Shown here one piece after another: positions 6,488-11,596 of a stretch of 11,596 nucleotides of DNA. The notes under the pieces were generated by a model. The model searched no databases and was not told the origin of the DNA. It saw only the letters and a program-made list of their open reading frames with translations. The translations under genes were made by a program, and so were the position numbers. Where the stretch lies: the NCBI GenBank assembly GCA_030043855.1, contig JASHWW010000162.1, positions 1-11,596 on the forward strand, given 5' to 3'. Position 1 is the first letter of the stretch, and each line of letters begins with the position of its first letter. The DNA comes from Thermoplasmata archaeon (GTDB lineage Archaea; Thermoplasmatota; Thermoplasmata; Lutacidiplasmatales; UBA184).

Positions 6488-7417
6488 GTGCGCTGCTCTC
6501 GGTGCGAGCGCCCCGCGGTCGTCGACCAGCCGTACCGGTCCGCGCACCTGTGCGGCCCGCACCTCCTCGCCTCCGTCGAGGAGCGATTCCGGCGGGAGAT
6601 GCAACGTCAGCTCCCGGGCGTCCGGGGCGGCACGATCGCCGTGGCGCTGTCGGGCGGGAAGGATTCGGCCGTCACGCTGCACCTCGCCGCCCGGTACTTC
6701 CGCCGCGGCGCCCCGGTCCGGCTCGTCGCCGTGTCGGTCGACGAGGGGATCGCCGGCTACCGTTCGGGAACGCTCGAGGCGGCCGCGACCCTGACGTCGC
6801 AGCTGGGGGTCGAGCATCGGGTCGTCCGGGCCGGGGAGCGACTGGGGACGACGACCGACGTGGCGGCCGTCGAGCTCGGGGCCCCCCCGTGCTCCTACTG
6901 CGGCGTGTGGCGCCGCCAGCTGCTCAACCGGGCGGCGCGCGACGCCGGCGCCGATGCCCTCCTGCTCGGGTTCAACCTCGACGACCTCGCCCAGACCGTG
7001 CTGATGAACCTCGTCCGGGGCGACCTCGACCGGCTCGCCCGGATGGCGCCGCATCGGGTCCGGCAACCCGACCTGATCCCCCGCATCGCCCCCCTCGCCC
7101 AGGTGCCGGAGCGGGAGGTCTTCCTGGCCGCCCGCCTCGCCGGGATCCCGTTCGACCACGGCGAGTGCCCGCACGCCCACCGCGCGGTCCGGAACCGGTT
7201 CCGCGAGATCGTCTGGGAGCTCGAGGAGACGCAGCCGGGGACGCGGCAGTCGCTCCTGCGGACCCACGAGCGTCTGGTCGACCTCCTGCTCCGGACGGAA
7301 GGATCCGGGGCGCCCGCCCGCTGCCGAGCCTGCGGCGAGCCGTCGACCGGAGAGATCTGCCGCGCTTGCGAATTCCTCCTGCTGGTCCGCCCGGTCGCGC
7401 CCCCGGAGACCCCGTGA
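6488..7417 (+). CDS. ncsA: tRNA 2-thiolation enzyme, TtuA/Ncs6 (NcsA) family
   Basis: PP-loop ATPase that adenylates a tRNA uridine and replaces the 2-oxygen with sulfur, at U34 or U54, with sulfur delivered by a ubiquitin-like carrier. The 309 aa protein has the full family layout: N-terminal zinc site Cys3, Cys6, Cys22, His25; PP-loop SGGKDS at 55-60; CSYC (Cys135, Cys138) and Cys227 (GECPH), the three cysteines that hold the [4Fe-4S] cluster in characterised TtuA enzymes; GFNLDD at 161-166; and a C-terminal zinc site Cys279, Cys282, Cys291, Cys294. All key cysteines are present, so it should be active. Whether it modifies U34 or U54 cannot be told here. GTG 6488 fits the TATA spacing and includes the first zinc cysteine pair almost at the N-terminus, so a later start is unlikely. 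It overlaps the next gene by GTGA, indicating an operon. Confidence 0.92.
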   Translation: MRCSRCERPAVVDQPYRSAHLCGPHLLASVEERFRREMQRQLPGVRGGTIAVALSGGKDSAVTLHLAARYFRRGAPVRLVAVSVDEGIAGYRSGTLEAAATLTSQLGVEHRVVRAGERLGTTTDVAAVELGAPPCSYCGVWRRQLLNRAARDAGADALLLGFNLDDLAQTVLMNLVRGDLDRLARMAPHRVRQPDLIPRIAPLAQVPEREVFLAARLAGIPFDHGECPHAHRAVRNRFREIVWELEETQPGTRQSLLRTHERLVDLLLRTEGSGAPARCRACGEPSTGEICRACEFLLLVRPVAPPETP

Positions 7418-8319
7418 GCGGGGACGGCCCGGCTCCGGTCGAGAGCGACCCGCGCGCCTCCGTGCGCAAGCGGGTGTTCGTGGTCGGGGCGGGGATCATG
7501 GGGAGCGGTGTCGCGGCGCAGTGCGCGCTCGCCGGCTACCCGGTCACGCTCGAGGACGTCTCCGAGGAGATGGCCCGTCGCGGGTTGGCGAACGCGGAGC
7601 GCGCGCTCGGCCGTGCCGTCGAGCGCGGCAAGCTCTCCGCGCCGGACCGCGACGCCGCGCTCGCGCGCGTCGACATCGCCATCGGGTTCCGGCGGGCGGA
7701 TGCCGCGCAGATCGTCGTCGAGGCGGCACCGGAGAATCTGGCGCTCAAGCGGTCGATCTTCCGCGAGCTCGAGGCGGCGGCGAGCCCGACGGCGCTCCTG
7801 GCGTCGAACACCTCCTCGCTGCCGATCACGTCGATCGCCCAGGAACTGACGGACCCCGGACGCGTCGTCGGGATCCACTTCTTCAACCCGGTCCTGCAGA
7901 TGCCGTTGGTCGAGCTGATCCCCGGGCATCGGACGCGTCCGGAGGTCGTGGCGAGCGCGCGCGCGTTCGCCGAGAGCCTGGGCAAGACGGTCGTCACCAG
8001 CGCCGACACGCCGGGGTTCGTGACGACCCGGGCCCTGGCCGTGCTCGTCAACGAGGCGGCGTGGATGCTATACGAGGGGGTGGCGACCCGCGACGACATC
8101 GACACCGCCTACAAGCTCGGGTTCCACCACCCGATGGGCCCGTTCGAGCTGGTCGACCTGGTCGGGATCGACACCGCCGTCGCCATCCTCGACGTCCTGT
8201 GGGACGGGTTCCGCGACAGCCGGTACCGGGTCTGCCCGCTGCTCCGCACGATGGTGGCGGCCAAGAAGCTCGGCCGGAAGACCGGTGAGGGGTTCTACGC
8301 GTACCCGGAGGCGAAGTGA
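7414..8319 (+). CDS. 3-hydroxyacyl-CoA dehydrogenase (3-hydroxybutyryl-CoA dehydrogenase type)
   Basis: NAD(P)-dependent oxidation of 3-hydroxyacyl-CoA to 3-ketoacyl-CoA, or the reverse, in beta-oxidation or short-chain acyl-CoA metabolism. The 301 aa monodomain form has the dinucleotide site GAGIMG (25-30), SNTSSLPIT (131-139), the catalytic His155 in HFFNP (155-159) paired with Glu167 (VELIP), HPMGPFELVDLVGID (239-253), and the terminal GEGFYAY (291-297). At 201-206 the motif is GFVTTR, where many members have GF(I/V)VNR; Thr replaces a substrate-contacting Asn, as I recall for a subgroup of the family. The start GTG 7414 overlaps the upstream stop (GTGA) and has GGAG at 7405-7408, five bases before it. 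About 17 residues precede the Rossmann fold. The frame is open far upstream, but only as a shadow of the thiolase gene. No thiolase-fold, enoyl-CoA hydratase or acyl-CoA dehydrogenase gene is next to it. Confidence 0.93.
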   Translation: MSGDGPAPVESDPRASVRKRVFVVGAGIMGSGVAAQCALAGYPVTLEDVSEEMARRGLANAERALGRAVERGKLSAPDRDAALARVDIAIGFRRADAAQIVVEAAPENLALKRSIFRELEAAASPTALLASNTSSLPITSIAQELTDPGRVVGIHFFNPVLQMPLVELIPGHRTRPEVVASARAFAESLGKTVVTSADTPGFVTTRALAVLVNEAAWMLYEGVATRDDIDTAYKLGFHHPMGPFELVDLVGIDTAVAILDVLWDGFRDSRYRVCPLLRTMVAAKKLGRKTGEGFYAYPEAK

Positions 8320-9155
8320 GCGCGACGACCGACGCCCTCGACTTCGTGATCCTGCTGCTCGTCTCTCTGATCCCGGCGCTGATCTACCTCTCCTGGATCC
8401 GGCGGACCGAGCGCTACCGCACCGAGGGCTGGGGACCGTTGCTCCGCGCGTTCGCCTACGGGGCGATCTTCGCCACGCTCGCGGCCGGGTTCCTCGAGCT
8501 CGTGATCGTCGAGGCGGGCACGGCGTTCTCGACCCAGTATCCCGCGCCCGAGTTCGTCTTCCTGAACGGCAACTCCTCCCTCGGCGCCTTCTTCCTCGTC
8601 CTCGTCATCGCGCCGTTCATCGAAGAGGCGCTGAAGGCGAGCGGCGTCGTCGCCCGCCGCGGCGACCTCCGCCAGATCGCCGACGGGCCGGTCTTCGGCG
8701 CGTCGGTCGGGCTCGGGTTCGGGTTCTTCGAGACGTTCCTCTACGGCCTCGGCGCCTGGATCGTCGGAGGCCTCGCCGCCGGGATCGCCCTCATCCTGGT
8801 GCGGAGCGTCTCGGCGGTCCTCCTCCACGGCAGCTCGACCGCGATGTTCGGCTACGGCTACGCGCGCTCCCAGTACCGCGTTCCCGGCCCCGGCAGCGGC
8901 TCCTACTACCTCCTCGCGGTCGGCATGCACGCTTCGTACAACGCGCTCGCCTCCCTCGCCGCGATCCTCGTGTTCGTCGGGATCTCGGGCGTCGCGGTCA
9001 GCTTCGCGTCGCTCGTCGGCCTCCTCGCCGTGATCGCGTTCGCGGTGCTCGCGATCGAGCACGTCCGCACCGTGATCCAGACCGCCGACTACCCGGCGCT
9101 CCTGCCGTCGCAGCGCTACCAGCCCGGTATGGGGCGCGCGCCGCCGCCGAAGTAG
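8316..9155 (+). CDS. PrsW-family intramembrane protease
   Basis: Polytopic membrane protein of the PrsW family (CPBP/Abi-like superfamily), whose bacterial prototype cleaves a membrane anti-sigma factor. The 279 aa protein has clear hydrophobic segments at about 9-28, 42-66, 88-111, 125-160, 195-222 and 225-248. The proposed active-site residues are in place: Glu103-Glu104 and Lys107 in PFIEEALKA, Glu139 in GFGFFETF, His171 in LLHGSS, and His205 with Asn209 in GMHASYN. The tail from about residue 256 is Pro-rich and probably cytoplasmic. The start GTG 8316 overlaps the dehydrogenase stop (GTGA), with GGAGG at 8307-8311, so it is the last gene of the operon. No anti-sigma-like or single-pass membrane substrate is encoded nearby, and archaea lack bacterial sigma factors, so its target is unknown. 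Confidence 0.88.
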   Translation: MSATTDALDFVILLLVSLIPALIYLSWIRRTERYRTEGWGPLLRAFAYGAIFATLAAGFLELVIVEAGTAFSTQYPAPEFVFLNGNSSLGAFFLVLVIAPFIEEALKASGVVARRGDLRQIADGPVFGASVGLGFGFFETFLYGLGAWIVGGLAAGIALILVRSVSAVLLHGSSTAMFGYGYARSQYRVPGPGSGSYYLLAVGMHASYNALASLAAILVFVGISGVAVSFASLVGLLAVIAFAVLAIEHVRTVIQTADYPALLPSQRYQPGMGRAPPPK

Positions 9156-9164
9156 GGGGAGCGG

Positions 9165-9539
9165 CTACTTCCGCTGCCAGGCGGCCTCGCCGATCGACCG
9201 ATAGACCGCCTCGGCCTCGTCGGGGGGCGCCGCGTCCCCGGCCTGTCCGACGTCGCGGATCCGGGCCTTCTTCAGGAGCCAGTAGTGGATCCGCCAGGTC
9301 TTCCCGCGGGAGACGGTCGCGTCCTCCTCCTCGCTCGTCAGCAGCCCCTCCTCCTCGAGCTGGTAGAACCGGTCGCGGTCCTCGCTCGAGAGCTTGTTGT
9401 CGAGGACGGTGTCGTCGGCCCCGAAGTAGCCGAGCACCATCCGCGCGACGGGCCGCGCCTCGGCCGCGGGCATTTTGCCGCGGGCGACCAGCGTCCGCTC
9501 GATCGCCCGCGTGAGTTCCGGCTCGGTGATCGACGGCAT
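9165..9539 (-). CDS. DUF6015-like small protein, function unknown
   Basis: A 124 aa soluble, charged protein without signal peptide or membrane segment. The first 95 residues look like a compact helical or winged-helix-type domain: helices at about 6-40, then DNKLSSEDRDRFYQLEEEGLL (48-68) and TWRIHYWLLKK (81-91). The pattern 'ED-RD-FY-LEEEGLL ... W-IHYW-LKK' is one I associate with DUF6015, a family found mainly in Thermoplasmata and relatives. This is recognition from memory, not a search. The C-terminal 30 residues (GQAGDAAPPDEAEAVYRS) are less regular. LEEEGLLTSEEE resembles the recognition/wing region of small transcription-related winged-helix proteins, but no DNA-binding role is shown. 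ATG 9539 has no Shine-Dalgarno sequence and a TATA-like box about 31 bases upstream. It converges on the prsW gene (9 bases between stops) and diverges from pus10. Confidence 0.75.
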   Translation of the reverse strand: MPSITEPELTRAIERTLVARGKMPAAEARPVARMVLGYFGADDTVLDNKLSSEDRDRFYQLEEEGLLTSEEEDATVSRGKTWRIHYWLLKKARIRDVGQAGDAAPPDEAEAVYRSIGEAAWQRK

Positions 9540-9565
9540 GCGACGTGCAGGGGAGAGAGCGGCCG

Positions 9566-9575
9566 AGTAAAAGCG
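9566..9575 (-). promoter_or_regulatory. Putative TATA box for the DUF6015-like gene
   Basis: Minus-strand CGCTTTTACT is the AT-rich island in the 92-base divergent region 9540-9631, centred about 31 bases before ATG 9539. Its position fits a leaderless or nearly leaderless transcript. Confidence 0.45.
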
Positions 9576-9601
9576 GTGCGGCCGCCGGCGGGCCTCGCAC
9601 T

Positions 9602-9610
9602 CCTTTTCTC
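9602..9610 (+). promoter_or_regulatory. Putative TATA-like box for the pus10-L21e-rpo4 operon
   Basis: CCTTTTCTC, centred about 26 bases before GTG 9632. It is a weak match (T-run without alternating A) but the spacing equals that of the other first genes here, and no Shine-Dalgarno precedes GTG 9632. Confidence 0.4.
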
Positions 9611-9631
9611 GGACCGGACGGTCGGCGCGTT

Positions 9632-10867
9632 GTGGCGCCCCCCGTCGACTTCGAACCGACCGGGCCGGCGCTCGAGGTCGCCCGCGCGGCGCTCGCGCGA
9701 GGCCTCTGCGACGAGTGCTACGGTCGGCTCTTCGGCCGCCTCGGCCGCGGACTGACGAACCCGCAGCGGACCGAGCGGCTGGTCGCCGCCCTCGGCGGCG
9801 AACGCCCGCCGCCGCAGGTGCCGTGCCCGGTCTGTGGCGACTCCTTCGCCCGCCTCGACGTCTGGGTCGATCGCGCACGTCGCGCCGCCGAGGGCCGCGA
9901 ATGGCACCGGTTCACGTGCGGCTCCCGCTGGGACCCGGAGCGCCTCGCCGCGGAGGAGGCCCTCTGGGCGGAGCTCCGCACGGAGTGGGGGGAGAGCGCC
10001 CGCGCCGCCTTCAATCGGGAGTGGGGGAAGCGCCTCGGAGCCGCCACCGGGGCCGAGGGGGGACCGGATCGGCCGGACGTCGTCTTCCTCGGCGACCTCC
10101 CGGTCGGCCGGGTCGAGGTCACCGTCCTCTCCCTGTACGTCCGCGGACGGTACCGCAAGCTCGACCGGACGCTCCCGCAGACCCGGTGGCCGTGCCGCCG
10201 GTGCCAGGGGCGCGGGTGCGTCACCTGCGGCGGCACCGGGAAGACCTACCCGACGAGCGTGGAGGAGCTGGTGGCCGCCCCGTTCGTCGCCGCGACCGCG
10301 GCGGAAGGGACCCGGTTCCACGGGATGGGCCGGGAGGACATCGACGCCCGGATGCTGGGCCGCGGTCGGCCGTTCGTCCTGGAGCTGCTCCGCCCCGTCC
10401 ACCGGACCGTCGACCTGGCCGCGCTCGCCGCGGCGGTCGCGCCCACGTCGGACGGACGGGTCGAGGTCGTGGACGTACGGGCCTCCGACGCCCAGGAGGT
10501 CGTGCGCGTGAAGGAGGCGGCGCCGGAGAAGTCGTACCGCGTCGGGGTGCTCGGCGCGGCCGAGGTGGGAAAGGTTAATGAGGCGCTGGACCTCGCGACC
10601 GCCCGGGCGATCGCCCAGCGGACGCCGACCCGCGTCGCGCACCGCCGATCCGACCGCGTCCGCACGCGGAGGGTCGTCACCGCGCGCCTCGTCGACGCCT
10701 CCGACGGACGGTTCACGCTCGACCTGAGAACCGAGGCCGGTACCTACGTCAAGGAGTGGGTGGAAGGAGATGGAGGCCGTACCGAGCCCAGCCTCGCGTC
10801 GCTCGTCGGGGTCCCGCTGAAGGTCGAATACCTCGACGTCCTGGCGATCCACGATCCGGAGGAATAG
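9632..10867 (+). CDS. pus10: tRNA pseudouridine synthase Pus10
   Basis: Isomerises uridine to pseudouridine in the T-arm of archaeal tRNAs (positions 54 and 55). The 411 aa length from GTG 9632 matches archaeal Pus10. N-terminal THUMP-containing region: zinc cysteines Cys26, Cys29 (CDEC) and Cys65, Cys68 (CPVC). Before the catalytic domain is a second cysteine cluster, Cys188, Cys191, Cys196, Cys199 (CRRCQGRGCVTCGGTG). The catalytic block is GREDIDARMLGRGRPFVLE (233-251); the aspartate in GRED (Asp236) is the probable nucleophile. The C-terminal motif EAGTYVKEWVEGDGGRTEPS (368-387) completes the pseudouridine-synthase core. The frame extends to GTG 9545, but residues before 9632 show no family similarity and would overlap the promoter region, so GTG 9632 is preferred. 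The stop codon directly abuts the L21e ATG, so the two share a transcript. Confidence 0.93.
   Translation: MAPPVDFEPTGPALEVARAALARGLCDECYGRLFGRLGRGLTNPQRTERLVAALGGERPPPQVPCPVCGDSFARLDVWVDRARRAAEGREWHRFTCGSRWDPERLAAEEALWAELRTEWGESARAAFNREWGKRLGAATGAEGGPDRPDVVFLGDLPVGRVEVTVLSLYVRGRYRKLDRTLPQTRWPCRRCQGRGCVTCGGTGKTYPTSVEELVAAPFVAATAAEGTRFHGMGREDIDARMLGRGRPFVLELLRPVHRTVDLAALAAAVAPTSDGRVEVVDVRASDAQEVVRVKEAAPEKSYRVGVLGAAEVGKVNEALDLATARAIAQRTPTRVAHRRSDRVRTRRVVTARLVDASDGRFTLDLRTEAGTYVKEWVEGDGGRTEPSLASLVGVPLKVEYLDVLAIHDPEE
10858..10862 (+). promoter_or_regulatory. Shine-Dalgarno site for L21e inside the end of pus10
   Basis: GGAGG within the last codons of pus10, five bases before the L21e ATG at 10868. 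It is a good match to the 3' end of 16S rRNA and marks L21e as internally initiated within the operon. Confidence 0.7.
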
Positions 10868-11176
10868 ATGGTCAAGAGCTCCAAGGGGTTCCGCTCCCGC
10901 ACCCGCGGAACGTTCACGAAGGAGGTCCGCGAGCGCGGGCTCCCGCCGGTCACCCGCTTCCTGCGGGAGTTCGCGATCGGCGACCAGGTGATGGTCCGCA
11001 TCGAGCCGTCGGACCCGCACGGGCAGCCCCACCCCCGCTACCAGGGGCGGACCGCGACGGTCGTCGCGAAGTCCGGCCGCTCGTACCGGGTCGCGTTCTT
11101 GGACGGCGGCAAGCGCAAGGAGCTGATCGCCGCCCCGATCCATCTCCTTCCGGCCGGAGGCCCCCGCGATGCCTGA
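10868..11176 (+). CDS. rpl21e: Large-subunit ribosomal protein L21e (eL21)
   Basis: Structural protein of the archaeal 50S subunit. The 102 aa length is typical. The N-terminus MVKSSKGFRSRTRGTFTK (1-18) is the family hallmark: a basic tail that contacts rRNA. It is followed by an SH3-like barrel with FAIGDQVMVRIEPS (40-53), HPRYQGRTATVV (59-70) and YRVAFLDGGKRKEL (78-91). The ATG follows the pus10 stop with no gap and has a strong GGAGG. It overlaps the rpo4 start by 8 bases, in the order eL21 - Rpo4 - DUF655 that is widely conserved in archaea. Confidence 0.97.
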   Translation: MVKSSKGFRSRTRGTFTKEVRERGLPPVTRFLREFAIGDQVMVRIEPSDPHGQPHPRYQGRTATVVAKSGRSYRVAFLDGGKRKELIAAPIHLLPAGGPRDA

Positions 11177-11483
11177 GCCGGTCGCCCTCGCCAAGGTGAA
11201 GGAGCTGCTCGCTTCCGAGGCGACCCGCCGGACGCTCCCCCGCGAGGCGGCGCTCGCCCTCCAGCACGCCGAGCTGTTCGCCCGCCTCACGCCCGAGGCG
11301 ACCGATGCGCTGATCGCGGAGCTGAAGACGCTCCCGTACGTCGACACGTCGCTCGCCGTGAAGGTCGCCGACACGCTCCCCCAGTTCCCGGACGAGGTCC
11401 GCCTCCTGTTCTCGAAGGAGCGGGTCGCGCTGGACGAGGCGCAGGTCGCCCGTCTCCTCGAGATCGTGGCGCACCACCGATGA
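11169..11483 (+). CDS. rpo4: DNA-directed RNA polymerase subunit Rpo4 (subunit F)
   Basis: Archaeal homologue of eukaryotic Rpb4; with Rpo7 (subunit E) it forms the stalk of RNA polymerase, which aids promoter opening and RNA binding. The 104 aa length fits. Typical features are an N-terminal helix/strand that docks on Rpo7 (about 1-20) and an HRDC-like helical domain, with the conserved run ELKTLPYVDTSLAVKVADTLP (51-71) and the closing helix RLLFSKERVALDEAQVARLLEIV (78-100). The ATG has GGAGG at 11156-11160, eight bases upstream, inside the L21e gene, and the two genes overlap by 8 bases. Identification rests on both the sequence and the conserved gene order. Confidence 0.93.
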   Translation: MPEPVALAKVKELLASEATRRTLPREAALALQHAELFARLTPEATDALIAELKTLPYVDTSLAVKVADTLPQFPDEVRLLFSKERVALDEAQVARLLEIVAHHR

Positions 11484-11485
11484 TC

Positions 11486-11491
11486 GGGAGG
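11486..11491 (+). promoter_or_regulatory. Shine-Dalgarno site that fixes the DUF655 start
   Basis: GGGAGG in the 15-base gap after rpo4, seven bases before GTG 11499. It decides the start of the following partial gene, whose first residues match the DUF655 N-terminus exactly from this GTG. Confidence 0.65.
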
Positions 11492-11498
11492 CCGACCC

Positions 11499-11596
11499 GT
11501 GGAGAGCTACGCGTACATTCTCGATTATCTGCCGAACGGTCGCCAGACCGACCGCGGGTTCCACCGCGAGCCGCTGGCGCTCGCCGTCGGTGAGAC
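11499..11596 (+). CDS. DUF655 family protein, N-terminal fragment (cut by window edge)
   Basis: The 32 complete codons present (VESYAYILDYLPNGR then QTDRGFHREPLALAVGE) match the opening of DUF655, a conserved archaeal protein of about 180-200 aa thought to carry a nucleic-acid-binding fold; its exact job is not established. It follows rpo4 by 15 bases with its own Shine-Dalgarno site, as expected from the conserved archaeal order eL21 - rpo4 - DUF655 - ksgA (rRNA adenine dimethyltransferase). The rest of the gene and a likely ksgA lie beyond the right edge. Confidence 0.85.
   Translation, partial: MESYAYILDYLPNGRQTDRGFHREPLALAVGE

Noticed and set aside
6502..7413. Upstream extension of the hydroxyacyl-CoA dehydrogenase frame to 605 aa
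   Set aside because: It runs through the thiolase gene in the wrong frame; the GTG at 7414 with GGAG upstream and the GTGA overlap is the clear start.
9545..9631. Longer Pus10 start at GTG 9545
   Set aside because: The extra 29 residues show no family similarity and the region holds the divergent promoters.
9540..9878. Longer start for the DUF6015-like protein (237 aa)
   Set aside because: The extension is antisense to pus10 and Arg/Gly-rich; ATG 9539 begins the conserved domain and fits a TATA-like box.
10193..10235. The CRRCQGRGCVTCGGTG segment as an inserted DnaJ-type zinc finger in Pus10
   Set aside because: To my knowledge a cysteine cluster at this position is normal for archaeal Pus10, so it is not a new fusion.
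9338..11374. 678 aa minus-strand open frame
   Set aside because: Opposite pus10, L21e and rpo4. Only the part inside 9165-9539 codes on that strand, and in a different frame (DUF6015-like).

Overview
The window looks like chromosomal DNA from a very GC-rich archaeon, most likely a member of the Thermoplasmata. The archaeal assignment is firm: the right end carries the archaeal cluster Pus10 - ribosomal protein L21e - RNA polymerase Rpo4 - DUF655, there is an NcsA/TtuA-type tRNA thiolase, and AT-rich TATA-like boxes sit about 24-31 bases upstream of the start codons of most first genes. The Thermoplasmata placement is an inference. It rests on a small DUF6015-like protein and on an aldehyde dehydrogenase next to a glycerate 2-kinase, a pair typical of the non-phosphorylative Entner-Doudoroff route of that class. 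There are no RNA genes, CRISPR arrays, insertion sequences or gene-free stretches over 300 bases. The chromosome is compact, with many 4-17 base overlaps and frequent GTG starts.

Layout. Positions 1-443 (-): 5' part of methionyl-tRNA synthetase, running off the left edge. It diverges from thyX (531-1439, +), the flavin-dependent thymidylate synthase. An aldehyde dehydrogenase (1470-2954, +) follows, apparently with its own promoter. It converges on, and overlaps by 65 bases, a minus-strand series read right to left: XerA-type tyrosine recombinase (6389-5475), FAD-dependent DAO-family oxidoreductase (5452-4256) and glycerate 2-kinase (4272-2890). From a shared divergent promoter region at 6390-6487 a plus-strand operon starts: tRNA 2-thiolation enzyme (6488-7417), 3-hydroxyacyl-CoA dehydrogenase (7414-8319) and a PrsW-family intramembrane protease (8316-9155), joined by two GTGA stop/start overlaps. 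A DUF6015-like gene (9539-9165, -) converges on it. A second divergent promoter region (9540-9631) begins the translation/transcription operon pus10 (9632-10867), L21e (10868-11176), rpo4 (11169-11483) and DUF655 (11499 to the right edge).

How the genes fit together. The right-hand operon is information processing: tRNA pseudouridylation, a large-subunit ribosomal protein and an RNA polymerase stalk subunit. The aldehyde dehydrogenase and glycerate kinase could act consecutively, glyceraldehyde to glycerate to 2-phosphoglycerate. ThyX makes dTMP. The oxidoreductase and the hydroxyacyl-CoA dehydrogenase point to amino-acid or fatty-acid-type catabolism, but their substrates cannot be read from the sequence.

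I did not find a convincing undescribed multi-gene system. The points most worth a second look are the regular spacing of promoter to start codon, which predicts leaderless mRNAs for first genes against Shine-Dalgarno starts for downstream genes; the odd thiolase - dehydrogenase - membrane protease operon; and the 65-base antisense 3' overlap between the aldehyde dehydrogenase and glycerate kinase genes.
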